64,000 bases of DNA from positions 3,963,501 to 4,027,500 of the forward strand of contig CM051034.1 of the NCBI GenBank assembly GCA_027627225.1, written 5' to 3'. The translations under genes and the position numbers were made by a program. Positions 1 to 13,900 of the stretch are shown one piece after another (the first letter of the stretch is position 1; every line of letters begins with the position of its first letter). Below the pieces are notes generated by a model, which was given only the letters and a program-made list of their open reading frames with translations, was not told where the DNA came from and searched no databases. Source of the DNA: Congeria kusceri. Its lineage: Eukaryota > Mollusca > Bivalvia > Myida > Dreissenidae.

Positions 1-1221
1 CAATCATTTAAACGCATTATCGATGCAATAATCGTCCAATTGATTAAGATCATCAATATCTCGCGCACCAGTTTTTTTGCGCGTGATGTCACGAGATATC
101 GCGAGGTTGCGCATCCCTTTGTTTTTATAGGCCCCTGATTGCATAGAAAAAAACATATTATGTCAGTAATATTTAAAGCTATCTCTCTAGTCCACACGTT
201 TTTTTCCATTTTATTTTGAAACCAAATGTTTTATCGACATGAAACTTCCATACTTCTTCACCAACATTGACTTGTACATGTACCCCTATCGGCAAAATAA
301 AAAATCTTGTTTTGTTATATGTTCTATACGACCATGTAAGAAAATCGTGTATTTGTGACAATTTTCTTTCATTTGTACGATTGGACCATCTGGAGTTCAG
401 CCCCTTTGAAATGACATGAAATATTGTTACACATAATAACATCCATCAAAATCAAATTGATGAATTCAAATGTAATAAAACATAGCCTAAGCGCAACTAT
501 ACACTGTTGTTGAAGGTGTTTTTTTTTCCTACATGAAAATGAACAACTAATTGTGTAATATAAAGAATGAATTCTATTTGCACCTTATAGAAAAATCTGC
601 GTTTAGGTTTTGAGATTTTCTTTAATGTATCACATTACTAAAATGTACTATGGACACCTATTCACTACCTATTATCATCGTCGATCCGTTCATCTCTTCA
701 TAGACATTTTAATTTATATTTGTTTCTATTTAATTTAATCACTTTCTTATTAATATCAATACAATTTAAAATTAAAATATTTCTTAAGCTGTTATAAAAT
801 GCAAAATCAATATGCAAGTGTAAAACAATTACAAGTACACGCTACAAGTATAATGGCATAAATGTGCTTTAACACAACATAGTTTTCGAAATAATCACAT
901 GCATCAACATGAACATATTAATTTAAATGTAATGATAAACATAAAACAAATTAAAATACAATTGGTAGTTTTAAATTAAACATTTGTGCAATTTTAACAA
1001 ATATTCTTAAACCATTACAATAAACGATTCCCAATAAATATTTTCACTCCACATGTTGACTTTTTCCAAAAATAATTTACTCTTTAACCTTGTTATTTAT
1101 GTTTGGTCACAGAATATGAAATCATGTGAACAGGACACGGTAAAACATTTATTTCACCTTTTAATATATTTCAACGTTATTAAAACACGGTACAAACGCC
1201 CATATCTTAAACCCAATATTA
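1..1221. other. AT-rich sequence downstream of the macro-domain gene
   Basis: No gene is supported here. An 87-codon open frame on the minus strand (179-442) has no recognisable domain and no clear splice context. The interval forms the 3' flank of the minus-strand macro-domain gene, whose poly(A) signal lies at about 1148-1153. Confidence 0.5.
1148..1153 (-). terminator. poly(A) signal AATAAA of the macro-domain gene
   Basis: Plus-strand TTTATT reads AATAAA on the minus strand, about 70 nt past the TAA stop at 1222-1224. The spacing and strand fit the 3' end of the macro-domain transcript. A hexamer in AT-rich DNA is weak evidence alone. Confidence 0.4.
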
Positions 1222-1922
1222 TTATTCATCAATAATCAAAATATTGCCGGTTTTAATTTCATTTGCTAACTGAGTTGGCGTTGCACTGACAAATGAAGTC
1301 GATGGTTGTGCAGGGTTCAACGGTTGAGCTAATTGTGAACTGGCAGGTCCTATTTCATATGAAGACCTTTCCTCGACAGCAGAATCATCTCCAGATCCAA
1401 ACTTGTCGTAGCTTGCACCACCACTCGCACCTCCACTAACGCCATCACTGCTTCCACGAAATGACCTAGGGTTCACACCACTTATATCCCTTTGTTTTGA
1501 CTCGCGCAAATTGACTTCTTTTGTGTATTTACGCTGTAATGAATTACCATTGTTGCTTTGTTGACTTCTTTTAAAACCTGTATTGCCAGTTGCATGATCA
1601 TCATTTCTGTGCTGATTGTTGTGATGTCCAGATGCATTTCCACGTTGCTGATTTGTGGACTGACCCCGTCCAAAAGCAGTCCGCTCATCCTGGTAATGAT
1701 CACCGCCCCTTGTAGGTGATATACTAGCACTGTTTCCAAACGATCTGCTAGCGGCATCAAATACTTTCACAAGGCAGCTTGTAACAAGGACATTGTTATT
1801 CACAAGATGGATTTCCTTAACATTAACCGTATTCCCTGCTGTGTCATCGGCAAATCTGTCAAGAGCTTGTAAGAGGGCAATTGCACATTTCTGCAGCTTG
1901 TTTTGGTTGGTTTGCAAATTGC
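1222..1922 (-). CDS. Last exon: end of macro domain 2 and disordered C-terminus
   Basis: The acceptor is TTTTTTTCAG/GC. The first about 55 codons finish macro domain 2 (helix KCAIALLQAL, strand VKEIHLV, helix LVKVFDAA). The rest is rich in Ser, Gly, Asn and Gln without a domain, ending in NILIIDE and TAA. Confidence 0.75.
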
Positions 1923-4900
1923 CTGAAAAAAAAGAATATTCTTAACAGAAATTGTCCACACCATCTGTGAAAGTGTGAAATATTTAATGTGTTATTATTT
2001 ATATATTTCTACCAATAATCCTATAACAAAAATATGATCTAGCAGTAAAATCAACAAATACATACACACGTTATTACCTACATATATACAAAACAAAACA
2101 ATACATGCACAGAGAAAACACAGGTCTTACCTGTTGAAAACAGTGGGACAGCAATCTTTGTCAATTTCCATTCATGCGCCTTTGCCAACAAATTGAAAAC
2201 CCAACTCCTGTAGCTTATCTCCTCTTTTTCCCCCACATCAATAAGCTTGCCAGCAACAACGAAGATAACGTTTCCTACTTTTAATGTTCCAGGTCTACAT
2301 CTCAATACATCACCTTGTTTTACTGACTTGGCTTTCTGAAATTTCTTTTTCAGTTTGTCTTCAAATACAAATCCACCTGCGTTTTTCAATGCATCAGCAA
2401 CGAAACCAGTGAATTGCATATCCGGTCCTATTCCACATACAATGGCATCAACATTGGCACTCTTTGTAATGTCGCCTTTAAAAATCTTAACAGTCAAATT
2501 CTTGTTTAGGGTGTAAATCTGTGCAATGCCACCCCATCTAAATTTCTCTTCTTGCAGTTTTTTAATCTCACATGTAATTGCAAGATTGTGGAAGTTAATT
2601 TGTGAATCTCTGCTCCATGTGGAGCCGTGACCTTGACCTCTTCCATGACCTTGACCGCTCTCATGATCTCGATTCAAACCAGAACCATGATGCTGACCTC
2701 TTCTTCTTCCTCTCCCACTGGATTGTGGACGACTCTTAAATTAACAGAACAGTTCAATAAGATGTCATAAATAGCTAGAACTCGCGAGTCGGATGTGTCG
2801 CCTGATTGGGCGTAACTCAAGTATGGTAAGAGCAATCATGCCGAATTCCAACTTTCCTTAAATGCCTACTAACACTTCTCTAAAGTTTCATAATAATTGC
2901 ACACAAACTACTCAAGTTATTGTCAGCACAAACTAAAGGAAACGCCGCCGCCGAAGAAGTAACCCATACATGTCGCCTTTTCAGGCGACACAATAATAAA
3001 ATTGACCAATGTACATTTTCCAACAAACTTACGTGTGAAACAAAAAATATCACAAATAACACACATTTTGGGGGGAGCATACAACATAATATTTAATCCC
3101 GTAACAAAAACAATTTATAAAAACAATTTAGAGTCAATTTTTTATAGAAAACAAGTGCTGTCACTATTATGTGACATATATGCTCCGAATGCTCTCTTGT
3201 CAAAATCGAAAACAGGAATGCTTTCCCTGCTGGATACGTTGATAGTAAAGATGTATTTTAAGTTTAAATTGTATACTTTCGATAGTATTCAAGATATTGG
3301 ACGAAAAAAATTCAGATTAATTAGAGTAATTAGAACGCAGTGTTCATTTGATAAAAAACATAATGAATTAATTACGAACAAAATATGATGAATATATCAC
3401 TTAAATTTTTTAATAGAAAATAATCAAAAATCGTGAGTCGGTCGCGTTACCGCAAACAAACAATTTTTTAAAGATCCGCAAACATTTTTTTAAGATGGCC
3501 TAATTAATTAATTATGAATATATTAAACCAGGAATTTACGAAACATTTTGGGATTTAAAACCACGACGACTTACGTTAAACTTCGACAAAAACCGTTGTT
3601 TTTACAAGACAGCACCGTCAAACAATTAAGCCCTAGCTCTCGGAATGTCAATCAAATTTAGTTTCTATTTAATAGAGAGATAAATAGTAACAAACTTACG
3701 GCTAAATAGACTGGCACAGTCTCTCGCTGATCTATCCGTTTGGGATCTCTTACATAATTTTGTACAGATTTCTTCACAAAGTCAAGGATTTCCTGGTCAA
3801 TATCGACAATGTGCAGTTCCTCCGGCAGTCTTTTGCCAGGTACACTACTGTAGTCTGCCGCAGCTTTTACGTACATATCCGCACACAACTCTTTTGGTAC
3901 CCCGTATATGCCTGTCAGTGACACAACCGCATACACATATATGAATACGGAATAACTTTCTTATCGGTTACTTGAATTTCCCATAACTAATATATATATA
4001 TATATATATATACAATCTTCATACATCAAATATATCTATTTATTTAAAATCTTCAACACATGATATTTGGACAAACTATGAAATTGCAACATGCCCCAGT
4101 TTGTCTGAAAAAATTACCTTAAATGACAGTGATTATGTTAAAGTAGTCCAACAGCAATAATTAGATGAATAGTTTAAAATTATTTGGAGAGAAGAAAATG
4201 TGAACATAAAAAACAGGTACTACAGAAAAACAAGAGGGCCCTGGGACGCTCACCTGAGACCTTGTAACCCAATTGGAATTTGCATCCCCGAGGCGTGGCT
4301 TATTTTTATCCCAGGGGCATAAGTTGAACAACCTTGAACAAACCTCTGGGCCGTGCGGTTTCAGGTAAAGATTTTTAAAGTCATTTTGCTACTTCAGTCT
4401 ACATAAACCATGTGACCCCTCGGGGGGTGGCCAGATTTGATTCCAGGGGAATTGAACAATCTTTGAATAGGACCACTGTGCAATGTCACGTACCAAATAT
4501 AGGAAAGCTGCAGGCCTTGCCGTTTCAAAGAAGAAGATTTTTACAGTCATTTTGCTATTTAAGTCTATATAAACTATGTGGCCCCCCGGGCATGACCAGT
4601 TTTGACCCCAGGGGCATACTTTGAACAATATTTGTAGAGGACCACTATGCAATGTTACATACCAAATATAAAACTTCTAGGCCTTGCGGTTTCCGAGGAG
4701 AAGAATTTTAAAGTTATTTTGCTATTTGAGTCTATATTAACCATGTGACCCCTGGGGTGTGGTCTGTTTTGACCCATGGGGCATAATTTGAACATCTTTG
4801 TAGAGGACCACTATAGGATGGTAAATACCAAATACGAAACCTGTGGGCCTTGCGGTTTCAGAAAAGAAGATGTTTTAAGACATTTTGCTATTTAAGTTTA

Positions 4901-7900
4901 TATGAACCATGTGACCCCCGGGCCGTGGCCAGTTTTGACCCCATGGGCATAATTTGAACAATCTTTGCAGAGGACCACTATACAATGTTACATACCAAAA
5001 AACAAACCTCTAGATCTTTCGGTTTCTGAGGAGAAAATTTTAAAAGTCATTTTGCTATAATTCAAGTCTATATAAATCATGTGACCCCCGGGGCGTGCCC
5101 AGTTTTGACCCCAGGGGTATAAATTGAACAATATTTGTCGAGGACCACTATAGGATGTTACATAAAAAATATGAAACCTCTGGGCAATGCGGTTTCAGAG
5201 AAGATTTTTAAAGACATTTTGCTATTTAAGTTTATATAAACCATGTGACCCCGGGGCTGGGCCAGTTTTGACCCCAGGGGCATAATTTGAATAATCTTTG
5301 TAGAGAACCACTATAGGATGTTACATACCAAACATGAAACCTCTGGGCCTCGTGGTTTCAGAGGAGAAGACTTTTAAAGTCATTTTGCTATATATCCTAT
5401 ATAAACCATGTGACCCCCAGGGCATGGCCCGTTTTTACCCCAGGGGCATAATTTGAACAATCTTTGTAGAGGACCACTATAGGATGTTACGTACCAAATA
5501 TGAAACCTCTGGGCCCTGCGGTTTCAGAGAAGATTTTTAAAGTTTACACTTTTAAAATCTATTTTTAGCTCTGGTGACCTACATATGCAGCAGACCGGAA
5601 AGATTTGAACAACTCTGAAAGAGGTTCATCCAAGGATCATTCCTTTGAAGTTTGGTGAAAATCTGCCAAGCTGTTTAGGAGGAGATGTTGTTTGAATGAA
5701 AAGTTGACGAAGCACACACGCAAGCACGCACACACGCACGCACGACGGACAAGGGGCAACCACAAAAGCTCACCATGAGCACTTTGTGCTCAGGTGAACT
5801 AAAAACAACATCAATTTATTGTTTGAATGATGCAGTACTTAACTTTTCACCATTCATTTAATTGCCACCCATTACGGTAGACCGATAATAAATTAAACAG
5901 ATATTGTTTTAATTTTACCTGGCTCTGCAATTACAATAAAATTATTATTAATCATCATTAAAACAACTAGATATTTTTGATTTCTTACCAGCACTAATGG
6001 CAGGCATGGCAACGGTTTTGTAACCCTCTCTGTCACAAGTGTCCAACATTTTTTGTATTGTGTCATACAAGTCATCCAGACAACGAACCTCGTCATCTCT
6101 TAAAATACAAACAAAAAATCATGAATTTTCGAAACATCATTCAACAAGAACTGTTTGTAAAACATATATGCTCCCTCCCTTTAGGTCTAGTGCAATCTCT
6201 GTACTAAATTACCAGGTTGACAAATATAAAATTAAACAAGTTTTTTTTCAACTTTTGGTCAGTTGGAACTTGACCTTTGTCCCTATGACCCAATAATCAA
6301 TATGGATCTACTTGTAGTCATAACCCAACTACCTACCAAGTTTTACGAACTTTGGCCAAAGGGTTCCATAGGTATTACCTGGACAAGGTTTTACAACTAT
6401 TTGACCTTGGCCTTTGACCAAATAAGTCAATATTAGAGACTCTTAACTAGTAATGACCAACCTACCTACAAAGTTTGAAGAACATAGGCATAAGGGTTCT
6501 GTAGGCATTGCCCAGACAAGGTTTGGTCCACCAACAGACCGACGGACTGACAGACATACAGAACAGACAACATTGCAAAGCAATATACCTCGCTTCTTTA
6601 AGGGGGCAAAATAACTGAAAACCAATGTTCAGATGTACATTAGCTACATGTATTAAAATAGTTGAGAAACTTAAGTGTTCAAAGTATTGTAGTTCAGGTT
6701 TTCATTTTGAATTAATGACTGTAGGTAAATTGAATACTATTTTTATGATATTGGCCCCTTTCGTAGGATAATCCCTTGATGGATAATCTCCAATGGTCCA
6801 ATGATGTTAATGAAAGTTCAGCTTACCTGTAGTCGTACCACTGTGGACCGACAGCATGTATCACTCCGCGGTAACGAGACAGCTTTCCGGCAGAGGTGAC
6901 GATATTCTCAGAAACTGGCAACAGGCCACCGGGTAAAGATTGAACTTTATCCTTACTTTCCTTGTCTAATTCCCAGCCTGCTGCTTCAGAAATCACCTAA
7001 AACATTCATTAAAACCATGAATAAATATCATGTATAGTAACTGATGTTACATATTTGCTGCTACAAAAATCACCTAAAACATTCATTAAAACCATGAATA
7101 AATATCTTAATTCTTAATTTGATGTCTACAAAGTTTAAATAAAATCACAAATGTTGAACCTGTAATGTGTACATAAAAGTCTACACAATTAATGTACTTG
7201 TTAATTAGACAGTTTAATTAGTTTTAGTTTGTTATAGTTTTTTGCACCACAATCAATGAAGCAATGCGATGTGTTGAATACATAACATGAGTGTTGTGAT
7301 ACAGAAAACTCCAGGGCCCAGTTGCTCAAACCTTTAATGGCCAGTTAGGTTAACAGTCTGTTAACTTTACATGTAAATAAAATTAATATTAGAGGCAATT
7401 TGCTTATCAAATAGTTTATCATTGTTTAAATATAAAATAAATATACAATAAACTCATAATTTAAAAGTGTTATGTTTATTAACATTAATATCCGCATCAA
7501 AATTTTAGCGGCTGTTTGGTTAATTCGCCGTTCAAGTTTTGAGTAACTTAGCCCTGGACACGCTTTTCACTACCAAGAGCTCAACGTTATTTTATCACCT
7601 TGGCAACCCCTCCACCATGGTCCATATTATTATTGGCCGCATTGACAATGGCGTCCACAAGAAGATGCAATATGGAATCCTTGTACACAACCATCTTAAA
7701 ACTTGATGAGAAATCTTTTTCAAACTTGTCTTTCCGAGGACTGTCAGTGGATTGCCAGTCCATAAGCTCATAATAATCATCATCTCCAGTACTTTTAGGC
7801 AGATCCAGTGAGACACTTCGACCACATGAACGACTTGAGTCATGATCATTGGAAACTGTTATCTGAAAGTTACAAAAATGCCATCTGCTTTTTTGTAGGT

Positions 7901-10900
7901 TTTTCGTATAATTAGATGCACATCACATGACTAAATGTTTTTATTGGAAATCAATTATTGGATTTAAGTATACACAAATAATGCTCAAAAGTTTTAAAAT
8001 ATACAGGTAAGTTCTAACTTGACCCATCTCTAAAGGTGATTAATACTCCCACATTCTGCTTTGAAATGAATAAGGAGGTTTGCAGTTGTGGTGCATTGAC
8101 ACAGAACAATGTTTGTTGTGACAAAATGACCTCCTTAAGCGGATAAATGAAAATCATACAAAAGAGAACAATAAATGCCCTGGATAATTATTTTGACCTT
8201 TGACCTTGAAGAGTGACCTTCAGCTACAGACCTGGTCCTTGCGTGTGCAACTCTGTCTCATAAAGAGCATCACTTTAGTTAAGTTAGTTTACAATCTTTC
8301 AATGTTGGAAAAAATTATGCTTCCTACAAAAATGTCATTTTTATATTTGACCTTTAATATGTGAGACCTTGGACCCACGGACCTTGTTCTTTCCAGGGAC
8401 ACACCCTCTCGAATTGCAAGCACTTTGTGCCGAATCTATAGTACAAACACTCTGCATGTAGAATACATGTACCAGGCAAAAATAGTTATACTAATATTTC
8501 AATCTCATTAAAACCATCTCCATTCTGACGCTACTATTTTATCCGCTGACTGGATCTGATGACATCGCATTAGGGGTCATGTTCAGATTACCTTTTCAGA
8601 GCCAATCAAATTGTTGCCTTCAATGTTGAGGTATTACTTATATATAAAACACAAAAAATATGCACAAAAGTAACGTGAACTTCCGGTGTCTAGTTGACTA
8701 AGGTACCACTATATGCATTGTTATCCACACGAACATTAACTGTAAATGATTTATTCCGGAGGATCAGTTGGAAAGGCATCACTTTTTTTTAAACCATGGT
8801 CAAACTTTGCTGTGAAAAAAGCAATTTCATTGGGCGCAGCAGGGCTGAGATTTGTATTGTTAGGAAGGTCATTTAAATGTGACCTTTATACGATGCCTTC
8901 ACATCCTCACAACGTAAGGATTTGATTTTAATGAGATTGACTAATATTTGAGCTTTGAACTTGAAGTATGACCTTGACCTTAAAGCTTCATGCCAGGTTC
9001 TTGCGCGCAACACACCATCTTATGGTGGTAGTCACTTATTTTAGATTAGGCCATACCAATTTGATTCTATGTTTAGCGTCCTCTGTCTGGTAGGTTTTTG
9101 GATGCCTGAACGAAAAAAACGACAATTTTGACGTGAAAAATCGAGTTTAAAATCATATTAAATTTTTTTAAAAAGACCGGTGTTTTTACCAATATTTGTA
9201 AAAACAGTGTGCAACTAGTTAATTTACACAGTTAAAATACTGTGTTGAAGTAGGTTCCCAATACGAAGATGATATGTAACAGTTTTGCAGGTAAACATTT
9301 GCTTTAGCTCGTACTACTGCCATGAAAAAGTTGTGAAAGAAAAATGTTTTTTTTATCGACTCGTTTGTTTTTCCTGTCTGGTTGGTAGGTTTCGAAATAT
9401 CATGAGGATGCTAAACATAGAATCAAATTTGTATGGCCTTACGTCCATGCCTGACAACATTATGCTCCAAGCAATTATTGACCTCTATTCTTGAATTGTG
9501 ATATTGACCTTTAAGCTACAGAACTGATTCGGCACGAGACCGTCTCATAATGCTTATTACTTCTGGTAAGTCATTTTAAAATCCTTCAATTTGAAAATCA
9601 TTAATGGTGGCCTTTTCAACAATTTAACTTTAAAGTGAACACATTAAAGCAAAAATGACTGCAAATGAAAACTTCAGACCCTAAAAATTTGCACATCAAT
9701 ATTTGAAACAAAATATTGTTGTAGATCAAGTTTATAACAAGACCTGTTTGTAACTAGAAATGTGTCGACAGACACGGATGCCCCACCTATGCAACAATTT
9801 CTACATGGTGCCGCTTTGTCGTATGCATGCGAATTATTTTGCGAAAGGAGAATTGAACTTTTATACTGTACTTTATGCTCATGTATTCTCTTATTATCTG
9901 ATGTAAGCTGAGTTATCACAAATAGTTTTAGTCCTGACAAAAAAATCAATAAAGGGTAGTAATTAAAACTTTTAGGTTGTTGTATGCTTCATTTACTCTT
10001 GCTATCTTAATCAGTCTGTGCAGAATCAAGAAATTGCCTTTAATTATATGTAAATTATGATTTGCACACTCATGAAGAAAGCGAAGTAATTCACTAACTT
10101 CACAAGTCAGGTTCTTGCATCAATCTCATTAAAATCATCTCCAGTCTGAGGTTACAATATTATCCGGATCTGATGACTTCGCATTAGGGGTCACATTCAG
10201 ATGACCTTTTTAGGAGCCAATCAAACTGTTGCCTTCAAAATCTTGCGATATAACTTTATATATAAACCGCAAACACTATGCACGAAATTAACGTGAACTT
10301 CGGATGTTTACTCGCCTAAAGTACCATATCCATTGTTATCCCCGTGAAAATTAATTGTAAATGATTTATTCCCGAGGATCAGCTGGAAATGCATCACTTT
10401 TCAAAAAAACATGGCCAAACATTGTTGTGCAAAAGGCAATTTCATTGGGCGCAAGGGGGCTATGTTATATTGTTCGGAAGGTCATTTGAACGTGACCAGT
10501 TGTATGATGTCTTCAGATCCTAACAATGTTAGGATCTGATTTTAATGAGATTGGTTCTTGCATGAGACACACCATCTGGTGATGGTGATCATTTCTGCCA
10601 ATTTATCTGAAAATCCCTGCATGCATGGCAATATTATGCTCTGTACAATTATTTGACCCATGACCTTGATTAGTGACCTTGACCCTTCAGCTACAGACTT
10701 GGTTCTTGAACGCCACATGCCACCTCATAATGCTTATCATTTCTGCCAAGTTATTTGAAAATTCTTCCATGCCGGACAAAATTATACTTCAGTCAATGGC
10801 AGTGGCATTAACTCTTATATTTGACCTTTGACCTTTAAGTGTGAAATTGACCTTACACCAAAGGACCTGGTTGTTGCACGCCACATGAGGTCTCATAACG

Positions 10901-13900
10901 CTTATCACTACTGTCAAGTAATTTAATAATTCTTTCATGCCCGACAAAATTATGCTCCAGACAAGAGTCCATGATATATTATTATGATATTACTTATATT
11001 TGACCTTTGACCTTTAAGTGTGACCTTGACCTTGGACCTAGTTCTTGCGGTTGACACATTGTCTTATAATGGTTATCACTTTTGCCAAGTTATTTGAAAA
11101 TCCGTAAATGCTGGACAAAGTTATTGCCTGAACAACAATCTTAACATATTTACATATACTTGACCTTTAAGTGTGACCTTGACCTTGGACCAAGGCACCT
11201 GGTTCTTGCATGCGACACACAGCTGTATATGCTTATCACTTATGCCAAGTTGTTTGAAAATCCCTTCCTGCTGGACAACATTATGCCCCGGACAGTGTCT
11301 ATGGCTTACATTCATATATTTGACCATTGACCTTAAATTGTGACCTTGACCTTGGACCAAGGGGCCTGGTTTTGCGAGCAACAAACCAACTCGCCATGCT
11401 TAGCACTTCTGCCACTTATTTAAAAATTCTTCCCTGCTATACAAAATTATGGCTTAATTCTTATATTTGACCTTTGAACTTTAAGTGTAACCTGGACCTT
11501 AGACCTAGGGACCTGATACTTGTGCGCGACACACCGTCTCACCACTATTGCCAAGTTATTTGAAATTCCTTCCCCGCTTGACAAAATTATGCTCTGGACA
11601 GGGTCAATGGCTTTAATTCTTATATTTGACCTTTGACCTTTAAGTGTGACCTTGACCATGGACCTACGGACCTGGTTCTTGCGCACAACATACCGTCTCA
11701 CCGTGCTCAACACTTGTGGCAAGTTATTTTTAATTCCTTCTATAGTGGACAAAATTATGCTCTGGACAGGATATATGGCTTAAACTCCCTATATTTGACC
11801 TTTGACCTTTAAATGCGACCTTGACCTTGAACCTAGGGACATGGTTCTTGCGCGCGACACATTGTCTCACCGTGCTCAACACTTGTGCAACGTTATATTT
11901 AATTCCTTCCATGCTGGAAAAAATTATGCTCTGGACAGGGTCTATGGCTTAAATTCTTATATCTGACCTTTGACCTTTAAGTGTGACACACCATCTCACC
12001 ATGCTTAGCACTTCTACCAAGTTATTTGAAATTCCTTCCCTGCTGGAAAAAATTATTATCCGGACAGTGTCTGTGGCTTTAATTCTTATATTTGACCTTT
12101 GACATTTAAGTGAGACCTTGACCTTAGACCTAGGGACCTGGTTCTTGCGCGCGACACACCAGCTCATTATGCTTAACATTTCTGCCAAGTTATTTAAAAA
12201 TCCTCAAATGCTGGACAAAGTTATTGTCCGCACAATGATCCGAACATACGTATGTACGTACAAATGTACATACATACACACGTACATACGTACGTACCCA
12301 CGGACAGGGTAAACTCTATATGCCCCCCCATCATTGATGGTGAGGGCATAAAAATGCATCCATGGAAAAATAATTTTGATTGAAAAAACCAACCAAATGC
12401 ATTACAAGTCTAAAAAACTACTTCTAAATTGTTTATTTCATAAAATGAGATTTGTTTTATTAACCAATCTTACAACACCATCTATATATTAATGACATTA
12501 AAAACCAATATCAGGGTGGCCACTGAAATTCAGAGTAAAATTTCCTGATATTTCCTTAATTTTTCACTGACTAATGTGAGCTTTCCTGTCATTTATTGGA
12601 TCACTTTTACCATTACGGCATAGGGATTACAATGCATATAAATTTATGGCTCTAATCTCACTTCTACTTAAATATGGTATTTTTTGTATTCTATTCTTAC
12701 AAAAGTTTTATTATTTGGAAATTTCCTCTTCAGATATTTTTCTTTCATGGTTGGTTATATTCTCGAATTTTCCAATATTTAAAAATAAAAATTCGATTTC
12801 TCAGATTTTTTCCCTGCAGGACTTGTTTTTATATTTTTTCCCTGTTGTCCCTGTTTTCAAGAGTCAGGGCCACCCTGAATATAATTTTCGAATTTCGTTG
12901 TTTATTGGCCAATAAACAACAATTTGGAATTCTGATGCATAGGAATTAAACCACAACTCCACGAGGGCGTTAGCCCGAGTTGTTTAATAGCCACGCATCA
13001 GAAGACAAAGTGTTGTTTATTGGCCGATAAACAACGATAATGCAAAAATTATTTCGATTCTAACACGATTTTTGTTTTGCAATTGTAATGTCTTTTTACT
13101 ATGCACCTCTGAGACTCAGAACTTTGCGTTGTTTATTGGGTAGTTTAACAATGATGTTTGTGTTGTTTGTCTATACAAAAATTAGCAAGTCTCATGTTAG
13201 AATATGCCATTAAAACCCCTACTGTAAGATCCGGATACAGACGTTTGCCTGGCTCAGCCCCACCCGCAGCCTGGGCACTTGGAGCGCTTCTGTGACGTGT
13301 ACCGCCCGTCTCGATGATACCAAGCTCATGCTGAAAGACAAATACTGAATGATTAAAAAGGGTCACAGTTACAACTGATAACAATTTCAATTTTGTATTT
13401 TGGTATTGGCCACCCAAAATTATACATTTTGAAAGATTTTTTATATATTATACTGCAAGACAAACATTTAACAACCAAAATATATCACAATTATAATTAT
13501 ATGATCACAATATGAATGCTATATTTTGCTGTTACAAATAGGATATTATTATTATTATTATTATTATTTGAACAGATTTTAAATGCAAACAGTCATAATA
13601 TTGTAAGGCAAATATACATCTACCAAAATACATCACAATTATATCTTAAAAGACCACAATATCAATTTTGTATTGAAATTTGTGTTGCTACAAGTATAAA
13701 AACATTAATCATTTTGAACAGATTTCAATTCATAATACTGTTCTTAGCCATTTCCGGCAATACAAAGGTATACAAAATCTCAATGAAATCATTTCCAGTT
13801 AACACTGCTTTACAATCTGCTAAGGCATTTTAAAAAATTATGTTTGTTTTCGGGTACATGCCCAAACAAATTAGGGTATCTAGGTAGGATTTATTTTATT

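Larger units (their letters stand above)
8170..12310. repeat. Diverged tandem array, unit about 160 bp, broken by two MITEs
   Basis: Motifs TATATTTGACCTTTGACCTT, TGTGACCTTGACC, CCTGGTTCTTGCGCG and GACAAAATTATGCTC recur in the same order many times, clearest from 10650 to 12240 with spacing of about 130-171 bp. The right end has a TACG/TACA simple repeat (12240-12300) and a hairpin made of GCCCCCCCATCA and TGGTGAGGGC. It lies in the large intron between the 13.2 kb and 7.6 kb exons. Confidence 0.65.

Noticed and set aside
179..442. 87-codon minus-strand open frame
   Set aside because: No domain, no partner exons, and it lies after the macro gene's poly(A) signal.
12646..12949. Overlapping open frames of about 90 codons
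   Set aside because: They are low-complexity Phe/Leu/Ile-rich readings of T-rich DNA inside a MITE and a palindrome.
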